Positions 9,860-17,445 of a stretch of 64,000 nucleotides of DNA are shown piece after piece. Under the pieces are notes generated by a model. The model had not been told where the DNA came from. It made no database searches and saw only the letters and a list, made by a program, of their open reading frames with translations. The position numbers were made by a program, and so were the translations under genes. Within the stretch, counting starts at the first letter, position 1; every line of letters starts with the position of its first letter. Source of the DNA: Geoalkalibacter halelectricus (GTDB lineage: Bacteria > Desulfobacterota > Desulfuromonadia > Desulfuromonadales > Geoalkalibacteraceae); assembly GCF_025263685.1 (NCBI RefSeq), contig NZ_CP092109.1, positions 1 to 64,000 on the forward strand, in the 5' to 3' direction.

Positions 9860-10315
9860 ATGAGTCGAGGAATTGCAATTGTTCTGAGCCTGGTGGTTTT
9901 TCTCGCTGCTTGCGCCGCACCACCGTCTCGCGATCAGAGAACCGAACCCACCGGTGTGGAAAGGCAAGTGCGGCAAGTCTTGGGTGATTTGATCTCGGCC
10001 TATGAGAATAAAGACCCCTGGCGCTTCGCGGAACACATTTCGCCGCGCTATTTCAACGACAAGGCCCGCCTGGAGATTCGCGTGCGGCGCGACTTCAACG
10101 CCTTGAGCGACATTCGGATCAGGCCGGAAATCACCAGCGTGGTCTCCGACGGCATGGGGCGCATCTTTGTTGAGCTGGACTTCTCTCGTTCGCACACTTT
10201 TCTTGCCACGAACGAAAACATCACCGAGACCGGGCGCGCGTCATTGATCTTCCACATTGAAAACGGCACACCCCGCCTGGTATCTCAGCGCCCCGCCCTG
10301 TTCGGGATCAACTAA
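9860..10315 (+). CDS. Lipoprotein with NTF2/SnoaL-like domain
   Basis: A 151-residue predicted lipoprotein: signal peptide with lipobox LAAC at about residue 17, then a domain of about 115 residues beginning VERQVRQVLGDLISAYENKDPWRFAEHISPRY. The pattern of a helix with a paired-use segment, then three to four long strands (IRIRPEITSVV, RIFVELDFSRS, GRASLIFHIENGTPRLV) resembles NTF2/SnoaL-like nuclear-transport-factor folds; this is a fold guess, not a family match. GAGGAGAAAAGGA gives a strong ribosome site for the chosen ATG; the frame is open upstream but without a better start. Divergent from the giant GLUG gene. Confidence 0.7.
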   Translation: MSRGIAIVLSLVVFLAACAAPPSRDQRTEPTGVERQVRQVLGDLISAYENKDPWRFAEHISPRYFNDKARLEIRVRRDFNALSDIRIRPEITSVVSDGMGRIFVELDFSRSHTFLATNENITETGRASLIFHIENGTPRLVSQRPALFGIN

Positions 10316-10320
10316 TTCCC

Positions 10321-10355
10321 CCAGGCGGCGGCAAGCCGAATGCGCCGCCGCCTGG
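10321..10355 (+). terminator. GC-rich hairpin after the lipoprotein gene
   Basis: A perfect 12-bp stem (CCAGGCGGCGGC with GCCGCCGCCTGG) begins 6 bases after the stop codon. There is no T run after it, so it may act as a weak terminator or only stabilise the mRNA end. Confidence 0.4.
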
Positions 10356-10464
10356 CCTCATGGGCACGAAGCTTGCTAAAACTCTCCCCAAGACAAGGGT
10401 GACCGGCCGGCATCGACCGATCGCCTTAGGTCAATCCCCTTATTTCCCATGTCGCTCCGGAAGA

Positions 10465-10490
10465 AAAAGTCAACGGTTTGTCAACCGTTG
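10465..10490. promoter_or_regulatory. Shared upstream motif, copy 2, with CAACGG palindrome
   Basis: AAAAGTCAAC followed by GGTTTGTCAAC (10465-10485) is the partner of the motif at 9712-9732. Here it is extended into an inverted repeat, CAACGG-N8-CCGTTG (10471-10490), about 60 bases before the LuxR-type gene. A second similarity, ACTATTT(T)GTARACTTT, follows both copies (9720s and 10502-10518). Confidence 0.45.
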
Positions 10491-10547
10491 CTCTGAGTGT
10501 CACTATTTTGTAGACTTTTTCCTTTTCCGGCTTTCCTTATCCATGAG

Positions 10548-11819
10548 ATGAAAATCAAAATGTCGCCGACCCTCGGATTTGCCGCATTTGTTTTTTGGCT
10601 TCTGGCCCTTCCCATGAATGGCCCGTTGCTGAGCGCGGCGGGAATTGCGGACGCAACCCAATATTTTCTCCTCCCACATATCCTTTCCTTGGGCCTGATC
10701 GGGGCCTTTCTCCCAGCTGATCATTTCAAGAAGCTCGCCCCTGCCTGCGCGCTGGCGACCATCCTTCTTTCCATGGCTTTGGCGCTGCAACCCGCAGCCG
10801 CGCCTTGGCTGCTGATCCTGGTCGGCGTCTCAGGAGCTTTCGTCGCCATCGATGCGACGACCCGCCTGCGTTGCGCAAAAAACCCGGTTCTTTCCGCCGC
10901 TCTCGGTTTGGTCCTCGGCAACTTTCTTCTTTTCATTCTGCATCTTCATGCAACAAACGGCCTTTGGCACTTCGCCTTGGTCGCCTTGCCCCTGCTTATT
11001 CTTCTGGCGCCCGCAAGGCACGAGGCCGGGCCGGAGGATAGCTTTCCATGGGCGAATTTTTTGCGTTACCTGCCCTTTGTCATGGTGTTTCACATCGTCG
11101 GCGGCTTGATGTACAGCGTTCTGTATCCCGCCTACGAGCCCGCGGCAATGGTTGCGGGAGCCGAGCTGCCCTTTTACATGCTGACCGCGGTGGGCGCGGT
11201 CTGGATAATCAAAAAACATCAGGAGTTGACCCTGATTCTCGGCATCTTGCTGGGCATGATCGCTTTTGCCACGTTAAAGTTCGGGCACCCTCTGAGCATC
11301 AACCTCAGCATGTTTGCCCTGCAGGCCGGCCAGGGTTTTGTCGACCTTTTTCTGCTGGCCTACCTGCTCTCGTTCCACCAGCGTAATCGCGCTGTCGGCC
11401 TCGGACTGGCGGTTCTGTGCCTGGGAATTTTCGTCGGCCAGTTTATCGGCCGGAATTTACAGGAGTTCGTCGGCACCATCGTGATGGCGGGACACATCAG
11501 TCTCAACCTTGCCGTGTTGACCCTGTATTTTTTCGGCCGCCGTCGACACGAGGCAATTGAACCCGCCGCGCCACCCTCCGAAGCCAAGACACAAAATTCT
11601 CCGCCCCTGGAAGAGCGCGTTCCCGAACACATGCGCCTGCTGCTCTCACAACGCGAATGCCTGGTTCTCGCCCACAGCCTCGACGGTCGCACCTATCGCG
11701 AAATCGCCGCCGATCTCGACATCTCCGAATCCTCGGTGAAAACCTACATGAAACGCATCTGCGACAAACTCGGCGTGCGTGGGAGAAAGGGCTTGTTCGA
11801 GGCGCTGGAGGCGCGGTAA
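10548..11819 (+). CDS. Multi-TM membrane-bound LuxR-type regulator
   Basis: A protein of about 423 residues. Residues 1-350 hold roughly ten to twelve hydrophobic helices and resemble a transporter-like (MFS-like) membrane domain. A Pro/Glu-rich linker leads to a LuxR-type helix-turn-helix at the C-terminus (about 362-420): LSQRECLVLAHSLDGRTYREIAADLDISESSVKTYMKRICDKLGV, with all hallmark positions. Such proteins probably sense a small molecule or membrane state and bind DNA from the membrane; this is inference. ATG 10548 was chosen as first Met of the charged N-terminus (an alternative is 10560); neither has a clear ribosome site. No cognate kinase is adjacent. Confidence 0.78.
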   Translation: MKIKMSPTLGFAAFVFWLLALPMNGPLLSAAGIADATQYFLLPHILSLGLIGAFLPADHFKKLAPACALATILLSMALALQPAAAPWLLILVGVSGAFVAIDATTRLRCAKNPVLSAALGLVLGNFLLFILHLHATNGLWHFALVALPLLILLAPARHEAGPEDSFPWANFLRYLPFVMVFHIVGGLMYSVLYPAYEPAAMVAGAELPFYMLTAVGAVWIIKKHQELTLILGILLGMIAFATLKFGHPLSINLSMFALQAGQGFVDLFLLAYLLSFHQRNRAVGLGLAVLCLGIFVGQFIGRNLQEFVGTIVMAGHISLNLAVLTLYFFGRRRHEAIEPAAPPSEAKTQNSPPLEERVPEHMRLLLSQRECLVLAHSLDGRTYREIAADLDISESSVKTYMKRICDKLGVRGRKGLFEALEAR

Positions 11820-11902
11820 GCGGCAAATCCGTCCTCTGCGCAACAATCTGGCGAAACAGCAATGCGCCCCATGAAAGACGCCAAAGGCTCGGGCATCCGC
11901 GG

Positions 11903-11931
11903 TTGACATCCTCCCGCGAAGTGATTAGCTT
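11903..11931 (+). promoter_or_regulatory. Candidate lon promoter
   Basis: TTGACA (11903-11908), a 17-base spacer, then TAGCTT (11926-11931), 36 bases before lon. The -35 box is perfect and the -10 box is poor, so a heat-shock-type or weak sigma-70 promoter is possible. Confidence 0.4.
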
Positions 11932-11966
11932 GCCTCCATCTCATTACCGCTGAGGAGCCTTAGCCC

Positions 11967-14441
11967 ATGAGCGATGAAAAAGAAACTTCCAACGACGACG
12001 TCATTGACGCGGATGTGGAAGACGAGCAAAGCCCCGCACCGGTGCAGGAGGGCGGCCTGGTCCTCGCCACCGAGATTCTCCCCCCCTCCCTGCCGCTGAT
12101 TCCCCTGCGCCCGCGCCCGGCTTTTCCCGGCATTATCCTGCCCCTGGTGGTCAACGGCGCCGAACGGGTCGCCACCATCCAGCAGACCATGGAAACCGCA
12201 AGTCGGGCCATCGGGCTGGTTCTGGTCAAGGATCTCGAGGAACCCGACAAACCGGAAAACCTGCACCGCGTGGGGGTAGCGGCGCGGCTGCTGAAAATCC
12301 TTCACCAGGAAGAGCAAACCGTTCACGTTCTGGTCAACACCCAGGAGCGGTTCGTTCTCGACGAGGTCCACGAGGGCAAGGACGGCGTGCTGCACGGCCG
12401 CGTCACCTACCGCTACGGCGCCGAGTTGAGCAACAATCCCGAACTCAAGGCCTATTCCATGGCCATCATCGGCGCCCTTAAGGAACTGGTGCAGATCAAT
12501 CCGCTCTATTCCGAAGAAATCAAGATGTTCCTCAACCGCTCCAGTCTCGACGACCCGGGGCGGCTGGCGGATTTCGCCGCCAACCTCACCGCCGCCGATG
12601 GCCAGGAGTTACAGAAGATTCTGGAAACCTTCGACGTCAAGAAACGCATCGATCGCGTTTTGGTGCTGTTGAAGAAAGAACTCGAAGTCTCGCGCATCCA
12701 GACCAAGATCACCAAGCAGATCGAAGAAAAGATCAGCAAGCAGCAGCGCGAGTTCTTCCTGCGCGAGCAGCTCAAGGCCATCAAGAAGGAACTGGGGCTG
12801 GAGAAGGAAGGCAAGGCGGCGGAGGTCGAGAAGTTCGAGAAGCGCCTCAAGGATCTCAGGCTCAACGAGGAGGCGCGGAAAACCGTCGATGAGGAATTGG
12901 AGAAGCTGCGGCTGCTCGAACCCAACTCCCCCGAGTACACGGTGACGCGCAATTATCTTGATTGGCTCACGGTGCTGCCCTGGGGAAAATTCAGCAAGGA
13001 TTCCTACCAGATCGCGCGGGCGCGGCGCATCTTGGATCGCGATCACTACGGTCTTGACGACGTCAAGGAGCGCATCCTCGAATTCATCGCCGTGGGCAAG
13101 ATGAAGGGCGACATCTCCGGCTCGATCCTGTGCCTGGTCGGGCCGCCGGGAGTGGGCAAGACCTCCATCGGCCACAGCGTCGCCGACGCCCTGGGGCGCA
13201 AGTTCTATCGCTTTTCCTTGGGCGGCATGCGCGATGAGGCCGAAATCAAGGGCCACCGGCGCACCTACATTGGCGCCATGCCGGGCAAGTTCATCCAGGC
13301 GATGAAAAGCGCCGGCACCGCCAATCCAGTCCTGATGCTCGACGAGATCGACAAGATCGGCGCGAGTTTCCAGGGCGACCCGGCCTCGGCGCTGCTCGAA
13401 GTGCTCGATCCCGAGCAGAACGCGAGCTTTCGCGACCACTATCTGGATGTGCCCTACGATCTGTCCAACGTGCTGTTCATCGCCACCGCCAATCAGCTCG
13501 ACACCATTCCCGGGCCGCTGCTCGACCGCATGGAGGTGATTCGTCTCTCGGGCTACATCAAGGAGGAAAAAATCGAGATCGCGCGCCGTTACCTGGTGCC
13601 TAAGGCGCTGAAGAATCACGGACTGGAAAAAAACCAGGTCAGTGTGCGCCGCGACGCCCTGGAAAAAATCACCGAGGATTACGCCCGTGAAGCGGGGGTG
13701 CGCAACCTGGAGAACCGCATCAAGAAGATCATGCGCAAGGCGGCGCGGGAGTTTGCCGAAGGCCACGAAGGGAAAATCACCGTCGCGGCCAAGGATCTGG
13801 AAAAATTCCTCGGCAAACCCGTGTTTGCCTCTGAGGAGGTGTTCGCCGGGGTTCCAGGCGTGGTGACGGGCCTGGCCTGGACCAGCATGGGCGGCGCCAC
13901 CCTGCAGATCGAAGCCACGGCAGTACCCAGCCGGAACAAAGGGTTCAAGCAAACCGGTCAACTGGGCGCCGTCATGGTCGAGAGTTCGGAAATCGCCTAT
14001 TCCTATACCATGGCGCACCTGGCCGACCACGGCGCGCCCTCGGATTTCTTCGACAAGCACTTCGTGCACCTGCACGTACCCGCTGGTGCTACGCCCAAGG
14101 ACGGCCCTTCCGCAGGAGTGACCATGACCACGGCCCTGATATCGATGATTTCGGGCAAGCCGGTCATCGACAAACTCGGCATGACCGGCGAACTTACTCT
14201 GACCGGGCGCGTGCTGCCCATCGGCGGGGTCAAGGAAAAGACCATCGCGGCGCGCCGCACCGGACTCACCACCCTGATCTTTCCCGAAGGCAACCGCAAG
14301 GATTTCGAAGAACTGCCCGATTATCTGCAAGAAGGCTTGACGGTGCACTTCGCCAAGGAGTACAACGACGTCTACCGCGTGGCGTTCGGGGAACCTGGGG
14401 GGACGCCGTCCAAACCCAAAAAGCACAAAAAGAAGGACTAA
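11967..14441 (+). CDS. lon: ATP-dependent Lon protease
   Basis: A cytoplasmic AAA+ serine protease that degrades damaged and regulatory proteins. The 824-residue protein has the usual order: N-terminal substrate-binding LON domain (about 45-240, [18 protein letters not shown]), a coiled-coil linker rich in KEL/EEK, AAA+ module with Walker [10 protein letters not shown] (about 391-399) and Walker [12 protein letters not shown], and the C-terminal protease domain with catalytic Ser in [11 protein letters not shown] and Lys in [11 protein letters not shown] short acidic N-terminal extension ([19 protein letters not shown]) and a Lys-rich tail (KPKKHKKKD) flank the core. The ATG lies 7 bases after a GAGG box. 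Monocistronic, followed by an inverted repeat. Confidence 0.97.
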   Translation: MSDEKETSNDDVIDADVEDEQSPAPVQEGGLVLATEILPPSLPLIPLRPRPAFPGIILPLVVNGAERVATIQQTMETASRAIGLVLVKDLEEPDKPENLHRVGVAARLLKILHQEEQTVHVLVNTQERFVLDEVHEGKDGVLHGRVTYRYGAELSNNPELKAYSMAIIGALKELVQINPLYSEEIKMFLNRSSLDDPGRLADFAANLTAADGQELQKILETFDVKKRIDRVLVLLKKELEVSRIQTKITKQIEEKISKQQREFFLREQLKAIKKELGLEKEGKAAEVEKFEKRLKDLRLNEEARKTVDEELEKLRLLEPNSPEYTVTRNYLDWLTVLPWGKFSKDSYQIARARRILDRDHYGLDDVKERILEFIAVGKMKGDISGSILCLVGPPGVGKTSIGHSVADALGRKFYRFSLGGMRDEAEIKGHRRTYIGAMPGKFIQAMKSAGTANPVLMLDEIDKIGASFQGDPASALLEVLDPEQNASFRDHYLDVPYDLSNVLFIATANQLDTIPGPLLDRMEVIRLSGYIKEEKIEIARRYLVPKALKNHGLEKNQVSVRRDALEKITEDYAREAGVRNLENRIKKIMRKAAREFAEGHEGKITVAAKDLEKFLGKPVFASEEVFAGVPGVVTGLAWTSMGGATLQIEATAVPSRNKGFKQTGQLGAVMVESSEIAYSYTMAHLADHGAPSDFFDKHFVHLHVPAGATPKDGPSAGVTMTTALISMISGKPVIDKLGMTGELTLTGRVLPIGGVKEKTIAARRTGLTTLIFPEGNRKDFEELPDYLQEGLTVHFAKEYNDVYRVAFGEPGGTPSKPKKHKKKD

Positions 14442-14448
14442 ATTCTTC

Positions 14449-14536
14449 ACCGCCGAGACGCGAAGGACGCCGAGAATCTAATCTCAATGCGTTTGATATA
14501 TTTGAGGTTTCTCCGTGTTCTTCGTGTCTCGGCGGT
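14449..14536. repeat. Imperfect 28-bp inverted repeat after lon
   Basis: The arms are 14449-14476 (starting ACCGCCGAGACGCGAAG) and 14509-14536 (ending CTTCGTGTCTCGGCGGT). They pair with four mismatches around a 32-base loop. Elements of the CCGCCGAGAC type are common dispersed intergenic palindromes in proteobacteria. It may double as a transcript-end hairpin for lon. Confidence 0.7.
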
Positions 14537-14567
14537 AAATTTTCTTTTTTAGAAGGAGTCTTAATCC

Positions 14568-14795
14568 ATGACCGTTGCCGAACTCAAGCAGGCCGTGCTG
14601 GCCCTGAGCCGTGAAGACAAACAACAACTGCTGCTCGAAACCCTGCCGGAAATCTCCCAGGAAGTCATGCAGGATCGCGCCTTTCTCATGCAACTGCTGC
14701 CGGTGTTCATGAATTTGGTCAAGGACAGCGGTGTCGACCTGCAGCAGCTCATGCAGTTCGCCATGATGATGAACGGCGGGCGTCCGCAAAGCTGA
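14568..14795 (+). CDS. Small conserved-looking helical protein
   Basis: A 75-residue protein beginning MTVAELKQAVLALSREDKQQLLLETLPE. AGAAGGAG nine bases upstream is a strong ribosome site. The sequence is predicted all-helical and amphipathic and ends in a Met/Gln-rich helix (LQQLMQFAMMMNGG). The opening TVAELKQAVLALSREDKQQLL resembles the start of addiction-type antitoxins and helper proteins, but there is no toxin next to it. Function unknown. It precedes trpS by 55 bases and could share its transcript. Confidence 0.65.
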   Translation: MTVAELKQAVLALSREDKQQLLLETLPEISQEVMQDRAFLMQLLPVFMNLVKDSGVDLQQLMQFAMMMNGGRPQS

Positions 14796-14850
14796 AGGCT
14801 CAACACCACAAGCCCACGAATACGTCCCAAGCACTTGGAAGGATCGCGGA

Positions 14851-15816
14851 ATGAGGATTCTCAGCGGCATTCAGCCCTCGGGTAGCCTGCACCTCGGCAA
14901 CTACTTCGGCATGATGAAGAAGATGATCGAATATCAGGAGAACGAAGATCTCTTCTGCTTCATCGCCAACTACCATGCCATGACCTCCGTCACCGACGGC
15001 AAGGCGCTGGCGCGCGGCACCCTGGAAGCCGCCGCCAACTTCCTCGCCCTGGGCATGGACCCGGAGCGCAGCACCTTCTGGGTGCAATCCGACGTGCCGG
15101 AAGTGCAGGAACTCACCTGGGCGCTGTCCAACTTCACCCCCATGGGCCTGCTGGAGCGCTGCCACAGCTACAAGGACAAGGTGGCCAAGGGCATTGCCGC
15201 CAATCATGGCTTGTTCGCCTACCCCGTGCTGATGACCGCCGACATCCTGTTGTTCCAAAGCGATCGGGTGCCGGTGGGCAAGGACCAGAAGCAGCATGTG
15301 GAAGTCGCGCGCGACATCGCCCTCAAATTCAACAACCAGTATGGCGAGATCTTCACTCTCCCCGAGGCCGAAATCGATGACGATGTGGCCACGGTGCCGG
15401 GCATCGACGGACAGAAGATGAGCAAGAGCTACGGCAACACCATCGACCTGTTCCAGGAGGAAAAAGCCCTGCGCAAGCAGATCATGCGCATCGTCACCGA
15501 TTCCACCCCGGTTGAAGACCCCAAGAATCCCGACCAGTGCAACGTCTTTCAGATTTACCGGCTGTTTCTCGACAAGGACCGCCAGCAGGCCTTGCGGCGT
15601 CGCTATGAGGCCGGGGGCATGGGTTACGGCGAGGTCAAGCAGGAGTTGTTCGAAACGGTGCGCGATTTTTTTGCGCCCTTCGCCGAGCGCCGTCGCGAAC
15701 TGCTGGCCGATCCCGACGGCCTGCGCGCGGTTCTTGCCCGCGGCGCCGAGAAAGCCCGCGACGCCGGCGCGCCGACTTTGCGCAAGGTCAGGAAAAAGAC
15801 GGGTTTGGCCTATTGA
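14851..15816 (+). CDS. trpS: Tryptophanyl-tRNA synthetase
   Basis: Charges tRNA-Trp with tryptophan in the cytoplasm. The protein has 321 residues, normal for the bacterial enzyme. Class I signatures are present: PSGSLHLGNYFG (HIGH equivalent, residues 10-21) and GQKMSKSYGN (KMSKS loop, about 188-197). The MTADILLF and VPVGKDQKQHVE segments are diagnostic for TrpRS. GGAAGGAT is placed nine bases before the ATG. No trp leader or T-box was seen upstream. Confidence 0.97.
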   Translation: MRILSGIQPSGSLHLGNYFGMMKKMIEYQENEDLFCFIANYHAMTSVTDGKALARGTLEAAANFLALGMDPERSTFWVQSDVPEVQELTWALSNFTPMGLLERCHSYKDKVAKGIAANHGLFAYPVLMTADILLFQSDRVPVGKDQKQHVEVARDIALKFNNQYGEIFTLPEAEIDDDVATVPGIDGQKMSKSYGNTIDLFQEEKALRKQIMRIVTDSTPVEDPKNPDQCNVFQIYRLFLDKDRQQALRRRYEAGGMGYGEVKQELFETVRDFFAPFAERRRELLADPDGLRAVLARGAEKARDAGAPTLRKVRKKTGLAY

Positions 15817-15921
15817 GGAAATAGGTACTGGGTATTAGGCGCGCAATTCGTCTGGCACCAAAAGTTATCCCACCCATATGTTATAGTTGTAGTAAATTTG
15901 CTAACTATGGGGGGTTGCACT

Positions 15922-16101
15922 ATGAGTGTATATCGTCGTTGGTTCTGCCAGTGCAGCGGAAAGCCGCAAGAACTGATTTACGACCAGGTTCTGGATGAGG
16001 AAATTCCCGGCGAACCGGTCTGCGAACGCTGCGGAGCCAGCCCATCGTCCGATCCCAAACATACCATCTCCTTTCGCGACGAAGACGATTACGACGGCTA
16101 G
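15922..16101 (+). CDS. Small cysteine-rich zinc-ribbon-like protein
   Basis: A 59-residue protein, MSVYRRWFCQCSGKPQELIYD, with two Cys pairs: CxC at residues 9-11 and CERC (CxxC) at about 34-37, then an acidic tail ending DEDDYDG. The pairs suit a single zinc or iron site. GGGGG lies seven bases before the chosen ATG; the frame is open eight codons further. It converges with the gene at 16111 with a 9-base gap. Function unknown. Confidence 0.65.
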   Translation: MSVYRRWFCQCSGKPQELIYDQVLDEEIPGEPVCERCGASPSSDPKHTISFRDEDDYDG

Positions 16102-16110
16102 CAATCACGG

Positions 16111-16290
16111 TCAGGCCTGCTCTTCCCTGCGGGTAAAGAGCACGAATGCCATGGCCGGGCGGCGACTGCCGTCGCGCATGGCGAAGTGGATGCCGTCGAG
16201 CTGCCAACCCATGGCGCTCCATTCGTTGAGGATCTGTTCCAGGGCCTCATCGGTGACGGTGCTGGTCTCAACCACTTTGTAGCGCAGCAT
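16111..16290 (-). CDS. DUF4177-like small protein
   Basis: A 59-residue protein, MLRYKVVETSTVTDEALEQILNEW, with GW(Q/E)LDGIHFAMRDGSRRPAMAFVLFTR. The pattern of an opening strand YKVVE, a helix, GWxLxGI and a final strand matches the DUF4177 family of short proteins of unknown role. GGAAGGAG sits nine bases before this ATG, so the 60 further upstream codons of open frame are rejected. Confidence 0.75.
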   Translation of the reverse strand: MLRYKVVETSTVTDEALEQILNEWSAMGWQLDGIHFAMRDGSRRPAMAFVLFTRREEQA

Positions 16291-17163
16291 GACAAGCTTC
16301 TCCTTCCGATGACCGTAAATGGCGGCCTGGCGAAGCCCGGCGGCATTGGCCCCAGGCATTGCACGAGACAACTGTAGCTGAAACAATACACGCCCGCCGC
16401 CCGCAAAACCACCCTGAATTATCCGGCGATTGCCAGCTGTGGTTTGCGGCGGAAAGCCCTCGCCACCCACCCAAGCTACGCATGAGGAAGCACGCGCGAC
16501 TCAACCAGGCTAAGAAGGCCGTCCGTACCCTCTGAAAAAACACCGTATCCCCAAATATGGGCCCAAAGAGATGCTCTAAAAATTTCAAAACCAGCAATAA
16601 TTTCCCCTAAATACAAACACTTTCAAATATCGACCCACGCTACCAAAACCCCTCCGTTGGATCCCGAAATATTCTCACCAACAAATTATCTAAAAAAATA
16701 GAATGTTTTTTTACTACATCCGACAACATTTTTTTGAAAATTCCGGGAAATGTCATAACAAATGGAATTTTTTGAGAAATTTTTCCAGAATAAGTTTTTA
16801 CTCTGCGAACCTTTTTTTTCAACAAAAGTTTACTGTTGACACATATTTAGAACATCGTATCATGTCTACGCTTTTCCTGCCCAAGATCTGGTGCTTTGTG
16901 CGCTTAATGATGGCGCATTCTTGGTAAAAAAGAAAATATCGGTTTATTCCAGCAATTTCAGCAACAAACACCAATTGGTCATGCAAAGGAGGTGAGGAGA
17001 AGAGTTTTTTGCACCATTTTTTACATTTCATGTAGGCCCTGAGTTTCCCTCCCTCAGGAAACCTGGGTCCATGCTTTGATTTTTCTAATTTTTTCCATAC
17101 CCTGCCATGCCTGTTTTTCAGGAGAGAGAGTGACATCGATTCAAAACAAAGGAGCAACGCGCT
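16291..17163. other. 873-base intergenic region with AT-rich core and long leader
   Basis: No gene is supported here. Bases 16530-16860 are strikingly AT-rich for this genome, with runs of A and T and no reading frame. A strong promoter at 16836-16863 implies a 5' leader of about 290 bases before the DUF485 gene. The leader contains AAAGGAGGTGAGGAG at 16985 without a good gene behind it (only a possible eight-codon TTG frame, CAC CAT TTT) and a small hairpin CCTGAG/CTCAGG (17038-17058). The AT-rich block could be a nucleoid-protein or UP-element region. Confidence 0.6.
16836..16863 (+). promoter_or_regulatory. Strong sigma-70 promoter of the symporter operon
   Basis: TTGACA (16836-16841), a 16-base spacer and TATCAT (16858-16863), directly downstream of an AT-rich tract that may act as an UP element. 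The next gene starts 300 bases later. Confidence 0.65.
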
Positions 17164-17430
17164 ATGGGACACGGACCCGCAGTCAAACTCGGTAAGGACA
17201 ACGCCGCTGGCTATAAAGCCAAAATCGGCATCACAATGTTTTTCGTCTACACCCTCACCTATTTCATCTTCGTCCTCATCAACATCACCAAACCCACCCT
17301 TATGCAGATCCAGGTCCTCGGCCTCAACATGGCCGTGGTCTATGGCATCGGCTTGATCGTTTTCGCCTTCGTGCTGGCACTCGTCTACAACCACTTCTGC
17401 ACCCAGGCAGAAAATCGGCTGAATAAATAA
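17164..17430 (+). CDS. DUF485 membrane protein, symporter partner
   Basis: An 88-residue inner-membrane protein with two hydrophobic helices (about 21-42 and 54-78) and the DUF485 pattern: KAKIGITMFFVYTLTYFIFVLIN followed by LGLNMAVVYGIGLIVFAFVLALVYN. DUF485 proteins are encoded next to acetate/cation symporters of the SSS family and are thought to assist them. It lies 15 bases before the symporter gene in the same direction, and AAAGGAGC precedes the ATG. Confidence 0.9.
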   Translation: MGHGPAVKLGKDNAAGYKAKIGITMFFVYTLTYFIFVLINITKPTLMQIQVLGLNMAVVYGIGLIVFAFVLALVYNHFCTQAENRLNK

Positions 17431-17445
17431 GGGAGGGGCATTCCA

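Noticed and set aside
12609-14450. A 613-codon open frame opposite lon
   Set aside because: It is the mirror of high-GC codon use in lon; its translation has no domain logic, while lon is complete on the other strand.
15851-15870. TGGCAC at 15853 as a possible sigma-54 promoter of the zinc-ribbon gene
   Set aside because: There is no GC at the -12 position with correct spacing.
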